This document shows, piece by piece, positions 1 to 11,300 of a stretch of DNA of 11,300 bases. Position 1 is the stretch's first letter. The number at the start of each line of letters is the position of its first letter. The notes beneath the pieces are model-generated. The model worked only from the letters and a program-made list of their open reading frames with translations. It was not told where the DNA came from and did not search any database. The stretch spans positions 1-11,300 of the forward strand of contig RWJK01000648.1 of assembly GCA_004335835.1 (NCBI GenBank). Reading direction: 5' to 3'. Source of the DNA: Scenedesmus sp. ARA3 (taxonomy: Eukaryota > Chlorophyta > Chlorophyceae > Sphaeropleales > Scenedesmaceae). The position numbers and the translations under genes were made by a program.

Positions 1-10
1 ATTGACCATG

Positions 11-29
11 CTGCTGCTGCTGCTGCTGC
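11..29 (+). repeat. CTG tract before first visible acceptor
   Basis: About six CTG units run into a short pyrimidine-rich stretch and the acceptor at 44-45. This is the first of the many CTG-supported acceptors in the window. Confidence 0.8.
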
Positions 30-45
30 CTTCCCATCCTGCCAG

Positions 46-651
46 ACATGAAGCAGTGCTTCTTTGTGGGTGACGCTGATGGCACTGCCGGGACACACAG
101 CGACAGCGACCTGTAAGTTATTGTTGGGGGTGCATGCAGGCTGAAACAACACCATATTACGACATCCTGTGCACAGCCCAGTGCACATGAATGGCCGGTG
201 TTTTTTACTTGCAGCACCAGCTGTATGTTTGCAGCACCATATGTGTTTTTGCTGCACCACCTTGCTGTTTGCAGCGCTATCTGTTTGCCTGCAGCACCAG
301 CTTTGCTGCGTTCATCGCAGGACAGCACGTACCACAGCCACTACATGCTGTTCCATGGCATGTGGATGAATGCAGGATGTGTTGCGTGACACAGGTATGC
401 TTGAACGATTATGTGTGTGCACTGGCGCCGCTGCTGCTGCTGCTGCTGCTGCCTGCTGCTGCTGCTGCTACCGCCTGCAGCGGGTTTGCCAAGGCTGTGG
501 GCATCACCTTCAAGACACCAACAGAGGTGTTCGGGTGAGGAACAGCTATGGAGCCTCTGTGTGTATTTTATGTGGTTCACATGGTGTTTGTTCGTTCAGC
601 AGTGATGAACATGTCACCAGCAGTGATGCACATGTCACCGGCGGCGTTGAC

Positions 652-750
<99 letters not shown>

Positions 751-902
751 GGGTTTGCTGCTGCTAATTCGACCCATGGAAGGCAACACTAGCCTGAGCG
801 CTGAGCGCTGAGCAGCGCAAGGCAGCCATGGAAGCCATACTGACCTGCTTCTGCTGCTGCCGCTGCCTCTGCTGCTGCTGCTGCTGCTGCGGCTGCCGCT
901 GC

Positions 903-937
<35 letters not shown>

Positions 938-1014
938 AACAGGCCCATGGAGGGCAAGGCCAGCCTCAGTGCAGAACAGCGCAATGCGGCCATGGAGGCT
1001 GCACACAACCCACA

Positions 1015-1073
<59 letters not shown>

Positions 1074-2678
1074 AACAGGCCTATGGAGGGCAAAGCCAGC
1101 CTCAGTGCAGAGCAGCGCAAGGCGGCCATGGAGGCTGCACACAGCGGCAGCGGGCCCAACGCTGAGCTGGTGCTGCAGTTTGAGCAGCTGTCTAAAGATA
1201 CATTTGAGGCCATCAAGCGGGGTGAAGGGGATGCATTCCGGGCCAGTGCTTACAAGAAGGTGGCGGAGGTGCGCGTTATTTGGCTCAATGGTTTCCTTTA
1301 TTTGGTTCATTCCTTGTTCAATAGTGGCTTGTACCCAGCTTGTAGCAGCAGCACGGCGGAAGCGTGACCTTCGTGGAGGCGGAGCAGAATCTGAGAAGGT
1401 ATGTGGCGGCAGCGGGCCCAACGCTGAGCTGGTGCTGCAGTTTGAGCAGCTGTCAAAAGATACTTTTGAAGCGATCAAGCGGGGTGAAGGGGATGCCTTC
1501 CGTGCTTCTGCATACAAGAAGGTAGCAGAGGTGCGTGCCGTTTGACTGTGGCTTTGAATCACATGTTTCTATGCCGTCTATTTTCATGAGTAGCTTGTAC
1601 GGAGCAGGTACGGCAGCACGGCGGAAGCTTGATTCGTCTGGAGGTGGATCAGGATTGATTATGGTAGGTGGCGGCACCGGGCCCAACGCTGAGCTGGTGC
1701 TGCAGTTTGAGCAGCTGTCTAAAGATACATTTGAAGCCATCAAGAGGGGCGAGGGAGATGCCTTCCGAGCCAGTGCTTACAAGAAGGTGGCGGAGGTGGC
1801 CGTAGTGCATGCTGTTTCACTTAGCAAAACCCATCTGTTGCTTGTGGCGCAACATCAATGTTGACAGCAACAGGCTTGCTGTGTTTACACCTGCTGAAAC
1901 GAAAGCGCTGCACCAACTGTGTCTGCTGAAACACCTGCTGAAACCTTAACCCTGCGCAGGCGCTGGCCACGTTCCCCAGCAAGATCAGCACAGACAACCT
2001 GAAGGAGGTTGGAAAGCTCAAGGGCGTGGGCAAGGGCAGCCTGGACAAGGTGAGTTGTTATTGTGTTACATTATGTCATGTCAATGTTGTATAATTAGGC
2101 ATAAAATGAGATCATGTCTGTCGGCCAGCAGACAACCCGAAGGAACTTGGCAAGCTCAAGGGCGTGGGCAAGGGCAGCCTGGACAAGGTGAGTTGTTATT
2201 GTGTTACATTATGTCCTGTTAATGTTATATATTTAGGCATAAAATGAGATGATGTCTGTCGGCCAGCAGACAACCTGAAGGAGGTTGGAAGGCTCAAGGG
2301 CGTGGGCAGGGCAGCCTGGACAAGGTCAGGCAGTGTTAGTCTACGTTGTGACATGTTACACAATGCTTTTGGTGTGACTGTTTGCTATGTCAGGACAGTG
2401 GAGTATTGCTACTTGCAGGTCTGCTGATTTGCTGGCTAATGCAGCAGATTAAGAAGTTCCAGTAGTGCCAGTGCAGCTGCACCAACATCTACCTGACGCA
2501 GCTGCTGCTGCTGCCGCTGCTGTTGTTGCTGCTGCTGCTGCTGCTGCAGATCAAGAAGTACCTGGAGTGCGGCCACATCCAGGGCGAGGAGGGAGCAGCA
2601 GCAGCAGCAGCAGCGGAGCAGCAGCAGCAGAAGGAGACGTTCAGCAAGGCAACAGAGGCGGCCATGCAGTTCATGTGA
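46..2678 (+). CDS. 3' part of a multi-exon gene ending in a polymerase-beta-like helix-hairpin-helix domain (5' end outside window)
   Basis: I read six exons: 46-112, 321-385, 481-534, 1079-1268, 1960-2049 and 2550-2678 (TGA 2676-2678). From 321 on the phases close: 321-385 ends in phase 2, 481-534 joins to give ...TEVFGPMEGK..., 1079-1268 ends VAE in phase 0, 1960-2049 begins ALATFPSKIS and ends GSLDK, and the last exon begins IKKYLECGHIQ. The stretch from NAELVLQFEQLSKDTFEAIK through YKKVAEALATFPSKIS to LKGVGKGSLDKIKKYLECG matches in order the 8-kDa domain of DNA polymerase beta/lambda (helix, Y-K/R-K-A, a KI-S segment, then a G-V/I-G hairpin and a closing helix). In those enzymes it binds gapped DNA. 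Here it sits at the C-terminus and is followed only by a Glu-Gly, poly-Ala, Gln-rich tail and a stop, so no polymerase catalytic domain follows. I do not recognise the N-terminal exons (frames CFFVGDADGTAGTHSDSD and YHSHYMLFHGMWMNAGCV). The 46-112/321-385 junction is one base out of phase as drawn, so a small exon or other splice site is probably missed. A DNA-repair or DNA-binding role is inferred from the domain only. Confidence 0.6.
211..310 (+). repeat. 20-bp minisatellite, five copies, ending near an acceptor
   Basis: Five consecutive 20-bp units begin at 211, 231, 251, 271 and 291. The shared core is gcagcacca followed by a T-rich second half ending tgttt. The period is exactly 20. The array fills the end of the intron and stops 10 bases before exon 321. 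It supplies several potential cag acceptors; only the one at 318-320 joins to the reading frame used downstream. Confidence 0.8.
431..478 (+). repeat. CTG tract before acceptor of exon 481-534
   Basis: The tract is seven CTG, an interrupting CCTG, then six CTG, followed by taccgcctgcag and the exon. It occupies the place of the polypyrimidine tract. Confidence 0.8.
598..639 (+). repeat. 21-bp tandem duplication
   Basis: The sequence agcagtgatgaacatgtcac-c (598-618) is repeated at 619-639 with a single difference (gaac/gcac). It lies in the intron after exon 481-534. Confidence 0.75.
654..749 (+). repeat. Pure (CTG)32 microsatellite
   Basis: This stretch is 96 bases of uninterrupted CTG, the longest pure tract in the window. 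It lies inside an intron just upstream of the first partial copy of exon 1079-1268. The sequence right after it (cgggtttgc, 750-758) matches the first nine bases of exon 481-534, so a remnant of that exon may be embedded here too. The poly-Ala, poly-Cys or poly-Leu readings of this stretch are microsatellite shadows, not genes. Confidence 0.95.
772..836 (+). repeat. Partial upstream copy 1 of exon 1079-1268 (5' part, acceptor lost)
   Basis: The sequence aligns to the start of exon 1079-1268 (PMEGKASLSAEQRKAAMEA). The acceptor AG is mutated to CG at 770-771, and a 7-bp tandem duplication (gctgagc) breaks the frame. It looks like the most decayed of the three copies of this exon start. Confidence 0.85.
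851..934 (+). repeat. Impure CTG/CCG tract
   Basis: CTG units with CCG, CCT and CGG interruptions lead to the acceptor-like ccaaacag at 935-942. It shows the same microsatellite-then-acceptor arrangement as the true exon at 1079. Confidence 0.85.
943..1008 (+). repeat. Partial upstream copy 2 of exon 1079-1268 (5' part, acceptor intact)
   Basis: The intact acceptor ccaaacag is followed by a copy of the exon start. It differs from the true exon by mostly synonymous changes (ccc/cct, aag/aaa, gaa/gag) and one replacement (Lys to Asn). The copy runs out after ...GCACACA, where the true exon continues into AGCGGCAGCGGG, and a CTG tract follows instead. It has no donor of its own. Confidence 0.88.
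1017..1070 (+). repeat. Pure (CTG)18 microsatellite before acceptor of exon 1079
   Basis: Eighteen uninterrupted CTG units are followed by ccaaacag and the exon. Confidence 0.93.
1413..1530 (+). repeat. Downstream copy 2 of the 3' part of exon 1079-1268, donor intact
   Basis: This copies 1151-1268, and the 39 encoded residues (GPNAELVLQFEQLSKD through YKKVAE) are identical to the true exon. Eleven codons differ and all are synonymous, including Ser agt to tct. The donor gtgcgt is kept. The copy lies 262 bp downstream of the original. An in-frame extension upstream (about 1340-1412) is shared only with the next copy. No convincing acceptor with a pyrimidine tract precedes it, although cccag at 1336-1340 would be in phase. 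Confidence 0.9.
1678..1795 (+). repeat. Downstream copy 3 of the 3' part of exon 1079-1268, donor GT present
   Basis: This is the third copy of the same 39 codons, 265 bp after copy 2. It differs from the true exon in seven codons, all synonymous, and encodes an identical peptide. It ends gcggag|gtggcc. The intervening intron sequence has little similarity to that after copy 1, apart from a stretch of about 75 bp just upstream that copies 2 and 3 share. Confidence 0.9.
1991..2324 (+). repeat. Triplicated 138-bp unit: 3' part of exon 1960-2049 + donor + intron
   Basis: Units begin at 1991, 2129 and 2267 (period 138 twice). Each carries the exon end DNLKEVGKLKGVGKGSLDK followed by a gt donor. 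The first two continue into a near-identical intron segment of about 79 bp (gtgagttgttattgtgtt...). Exon and intron parts have diverged about equally, so the duplication looks recent. Copy 3 lost one base in ggcaagggc, which breaks the frame, and its donor is gtcagg. Confidence 0.93.
2448..2475 (+). repeat. Upstream copy of the start of exon 2550-2678
   Basis: The acceptor-like gcagcag is followed by attaagaagttccagtagtg, a decayed copy of the exon start IKKYLECG with an in-frame TAG. It is a 5'-type partial copy lying upstream of its exon, as the general rule here predicts. Confidence 0.7.
2502..2549 (+). repeat. CTG tract forming the acceptor of exon 2550-2678
   Basis: CTG with CCG and TTG interruptions runs directly into ctgctgcag, so the last CTG-CAG is itself the acceptor. 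Confidence 0.85.
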
Positions 2679-2721
2679 GGCACGCTGTGAAGTTTTGCAG
2701 AGCTTCATCAGGAGTTCCTGC

Positions 2722-2726
2722 TGTAA
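2722..2726 (+). terminator. Candidate poly(A) signal TGTAA of the HhH gene
   Basis: TGTAA is the usual near-upstream poly(A) element in chlorophycean algae. This one lies 44 bases after the stop codon. The second tail copy carries an equivalent TGTAA at 2825-2829. Which one is used cannot be told from sequence. Confidence 0.4.
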
Positions 2727-3149
2727 ACTCCTGGGGCAGCAGCAGAAGGAGACGCTCAGCAAGGCAACAGTGGCGGCCATGCAGTTCATGTGATGCAGTG
2801 CTGCTGGGAAGTTCATGCTGCTACTGTAAAGATCATGCTTTTGGTTTGGGAGCAGCAGCAGCAGCAGCAGGACATGGCGACATGGCGTGTTCAGCAAGGC
2901 AACAAATGTGGCAGTGCAGTTCATGTGAGGGCTTCACGCAGTGCACTTTGGAGCAGCAACACACAGCACACAGTGAACAGGGTGCCCAAAGTGCCTGCAC
3001 TGCAAGCTAGCATGATGTGCAGCACATCAAGCTGTCTGTCGCAGTAGCAAGCATTGCTTGCAGCTGCGGTAGACGACTTGTTGTACATTGAGTTGGTTGG
3101 AAGTGTGCATGTTGTGCATGCTGTTAGCCAGTAATCATTCTGCGCAACT

Positions 3150-3164
3150 GCCTACACTGTAGGC
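3150..3164. repeat. Perfect 15-bp palindrome
   Basis: GCCTACA-C-TGTAGGC is a 7-bp perfect inverted repeat around one base in the 3' flank. A related but no longer palindromic version (gcctacactgtcagctgg) lies near 3475 in the next repeat copy, so the symmetry is not conserved. Confidence 0.5.
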
Positions 3165-4096
3165 TGGCACAATGGGCAGCACATCAAGCTGTCTGCCGCA
3201 GCTCATGTGAGGTGACGTAGCAAAGTTCGGCAGTAGTTGAGGCGATGTTCTCGCTGTGAACTGTTGGCACCAGCAGCAGAAGGAGGCGTTTGGCAAGGCA
3301 AAAGAATTGGCAATGCAGTTCATGTGAGGCAGTGCTGCTGTGAAGTTCAGGTGGGCTCAGCCGACTTCACACTGTGAAGTCTGGCTGCAAGTTGACAGAG
3401 GCGGCAGTGCAGTTCATGTGGGGACTTCAAGCAGTGAACTTTGGAGCAGCACACTCAGGGCAGGGCCACACGCGCCTACACTGTCAGCTGGCACGAATTG
3501 CAGCACTTCAAGCTGTCTGTCGCAGCAGCAAGCAAATGCTTGCTGCCGCGGTGCACGACTGGTTGTGCTGCATATCGTGCCGGTTGGCAGTGTGCATGCT
3601 GCCTGCATATACAGCCTTCTGAGCAGTCAACTTTGTTGCAGCATTGGGGAATGCACACTGACTCCTGCAAGCGCATGCCCCAAGGATACACCTGAGCCGG
3701 GAGTTGTGCACATTGTGCTATTTATTGAACAGTTTGTTGATCGCGTATGGAGTTGTCGCATGCGCATTTCGTAGCTTTCTGGACCATGGTTTGTTCCCCT
3801 GGCTGCCTTTTCAGGTGGCGACGCACGCATAGCCACACTGCATTGTTTGGACGTATGTTGTGCTGCTGGGGCAGGTTACGCCTGCGTGCATCACACTCGT
3901 ACGAATTGGATCTACACATGGCTGTATGTTTTCTTGAAGTGGAAGCTTTTATCCAGCTTGGTGCACTCAGTGCCACATGCCTGCATGAACAGCCCACTCG
4001 GAGCACCAGGAGACTTGGGCGGGGGTCTTCTGGTCCAGCATTGCTTGAACGTGCGCAGCTATGCATTTGTCACGGTCCTTTGAGATCCTGGAGCCG

Positions 4097-4102
4097 TATA
4101 AA
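4097..4102 (+). promoter_or_regulatory. Possible TATA box for SerRS
   Basis: TATAAA in a GC-rich context (gccgtataaatgcg), the only good match upstream of the SerRS start. The 5' UTR would be about 390 nt. The support is positional only. Confidence 0.2.
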
Positions 4103-4122
4103 TGCGTCCTTTTACATGCGAC

Positions 4123-4160
4123 GTGCTGGCAGGTGTGGCGCAGTGCTGGCAGGTGTGGCG
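4123..4160 (+). repeat. 18-bp direct repeat, period 20
   Basis: gtgctggcaggtgtggcg occurs twice, separated by ca. Confidence 0.8.
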
Positions 4161-4516
4161 CTAGGCGGGAACTTACACTCATGAGCGGTGCTGCTGGGAT
4201 AGTATACCTCCCTCCAGCAGGGCTAGCAATATGGCGCATGATGCTCTTTGCATTCTATATTAATGGTTCAAGCTGTGTGCTGTTGTCACACCAATGGACA
4301 CAGGTGACAGTGGTGTGACAAGTGACGGTAGTACTGGCAGGTTACAGGCAGGTTGATGAAAGCTGTCAGGTCTGTTCAAATGTGCCGAATTGCCTGGTGC
4401 CAGATGCTCTTATGTTCTGTAATTGTTCTTGCTACGTCGAACATCGTGCCTGCACGGTTGCTGCTGTCCACTCTTGCGTGCCGTTCCTCCACACACAACA
4501 CACAGCAGGGGGCAGC

Positions 4517-10931
<6,415 letters not shown>

Positions 10932-11011
10932 CAGCAGCAGCAGCCGCGGCAGCGGTAGCAGCAGCGGCAGCAGCAGCAGCACCAGCAGCATCAGCAGCAG
11001 CAGCAGCAGAA
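10932..11011 (+). repeat. CAG-rich tract directly after the SerRS stop
   Basis: CAG and CGG-type triplets with GCA, GAA and TCA variants fill the 3' flank. On this side of the gene the repeat has CAG on the sense strand, whereas intronic tracts have CTG. Confidence 0.85.
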
Positions 11012-11026
11012 GAAGAAGAAGCATTT

Positions 11027-11203
11027 CTGAGTTGGCAGTGTAGTGGGGCCTGAAGCCACCAAGCAGCCAGTAGCAGCAGCAGCGGCAGCAGCAGCAGCAG
11101 CAGCATGTTTCAGCAGGCGGCCGGCAGTGTAGTAGTTCCTGATGTGCTGCGGCCATACTTGGGAGGCATGGAAGTGATCCGGCCGCCACCAAGCAGCCAG
11201 TAG
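11027..11203 (+). repeat. Two downstream copies of the SerRS C-terminus including the stop codon
   Basis: Copy 1 (about 11027-11073) is internally deleted and keeps gttggcagtgtagtgg, then ccaccaagcagccagtag. Copy 2 (11108-11203) is full length for the last 31 codons plus stop (FQQAAGSVVVP... to PPPSSQ and TAG), matching 10836-10931. It has about ten synonymous and two replacement codons (Asp to Ala, Glu to Asp) and no indels. Confidence 0.93.
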
Positions 11204-11209
11204 TAGCAG

Positions 11210-11241
<32 letters not shown>

Positions 11242-11257
11242 TTACATTACATTACAT
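11204..11257 (+). repeat. CAG/CAACAG tract and (ATTAC)3
   Basis: CAG units grade into caacag repeats and then attac three times. The last 43 bases of the window show nothing recognisable. No TGTAA is found between the SerRS stop and the window end, so its poly(A) site probably lies beyond. Confidence 0.8.
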
Positions 11258-11300
11258 GCTCCACTCAACGAGGAGTGGGAACCCCAGTCAGGAGCCAACG

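Larger units (their letters stand above)
2621..3560 (+). repeat. Five diverged tandem copies of the HhH gene's C-terminal tail and 3' UTR
   Basis: The 13-mer TGCAGTTCATGTG, which contains the stop codon, occurs exactly at 2665, 2780, 2915, 3314 and 3408. Upstream of it the first four copies keep parts of cagcagaaggagacgttcag and ttcagcaaggcaaca; the copy at 3408 keeps gacagaggcgg. Downstream they share gcagtgctgctg-gaagttca. Copies 3 and 5 extend further and share gcactttggagcagca and a block around 3018-3090 and 3498-3570 (catcaagctgtctgtcgcag). Only the first copy follows on from a spliced exon. The others lie in the 3' UTR or intergenic flank. Confidence 0.88.
3561..4516. other. Intergenic region upstream of the SerRS gene
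   Basis: I see no gene with coding support here. Open frames in several registers have no recognisable domain and no splice continuity. It holds an 18-bp direct repeat (gtgctggcaggtgtggcg at 4123-4140 and 4143-4160) and a TATAAA at 4097-4102, about 415 bases before the SerRS start. The promoter and 5' UTR of SerRS must lie in this stretch or just below it. Confidence 0.5.

Noticed and set aside
577..1216. Long open frames on both strands giving poly-Ala, poly-Ser, poly-Gln, poly-Leu or poly-Cys
   Set aside because: They are translations of CTG/CAG microsatellites, which are stop-free in all frames. None continues into a recognisable domain, and the real exons lie on the + strand around them.
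1991..2324. CRISPR-like periodic repeats
   Set aside because: The repeated part is exon plus intron of a spliced gene and diverges between units; spacers are not unique sequence of constant length. The genome is eukaryotic.
3747..4184. 145-codon open frame in the intergenic region
   Set aside because: No recognisable domain, odd composition, no splice sites joining it to either gene, and overlapping open frames in other registers of similar length.
4322..4516. In-frame upstream extension of the SerRS reading frame (from GTG 4322 or ATG 4412)
   Set aside because: The frame happens to be open, but the extra residues are Cys-rich and unlike a transit peptide. The ATG at 4517 starts a typical Arg/Ala/Ser-rich presequence. 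A dual start is not excluded.
2679..4516. Search for a family-X polymerase catalytic domain after the HhH domain
   Set aside because: No frame on the + strand shows a second HhH, a nucleotidyltransferase GS motif or an aspartate motif before the SerRS gene begins.

Overview
The window comes from a nuclear genome of a eukaryote, most likely a chlorophyte green alga. The evidence is short GT-AG introns, pure CTG/CAG microsatellites throughout, TGTAA poly(A)-type signals, and a seryl-tRNA synthetase of the plant organellar type. I cannot name the genus. Everything I can support as a gene lies on the + strand; I found no RNA gene, CRISPR array or transposon.

Layout. Positions 1-2678 hold the 3' part of a multi-exon gene (exons 46-112, 321-385, 481-534, 1079-1268, 1960-2049, 2550-2678). 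Its C-terminus is a helix-hairpin-helix (HhH) domain like the N-terminal 8-kDa domain of family-X DNA polymerases. The gene starts outside the window. Positions 2679-4516 are the 3' flank and intergenic space; the first 900 bases or so carry diverged tandem copies of the gene's own tail. Positions 4517-10931 hold a complete 11-exon gene for an organelle-targeted seryl-tRNA synthetase of 529 residues, whose spliced frame closes exactly across all 10 introns. Positions 10932-11300 hold CAG-rich sequence and two echoes of the synthetase C-terminus.

The unusual signal is architectural. Nearly every exon of both genes is accompanied in its neighbouring intron or flank by one to four partial copies of itself. 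I count 15 arrays and about 29 extra copies. The copies follow one rule. Copies downstream of an exon keep the 3' part of the exon plus its donor or stop codon. Copies upstream keep the acceptor plus the 5' part. I see no complete exon copied. Several arrays have constant periods (122/122, 138/138, 152/154 bp). In one array three copies of 39 codons differ only at synonymous positions while the sequence between them has diverged, which is hard to reconcile with inert intronic debris. A second pattern is that most acceptors are built on the end of a CTG microsatellite. No functional link between the two neighbouring genes is evident from the sequence.
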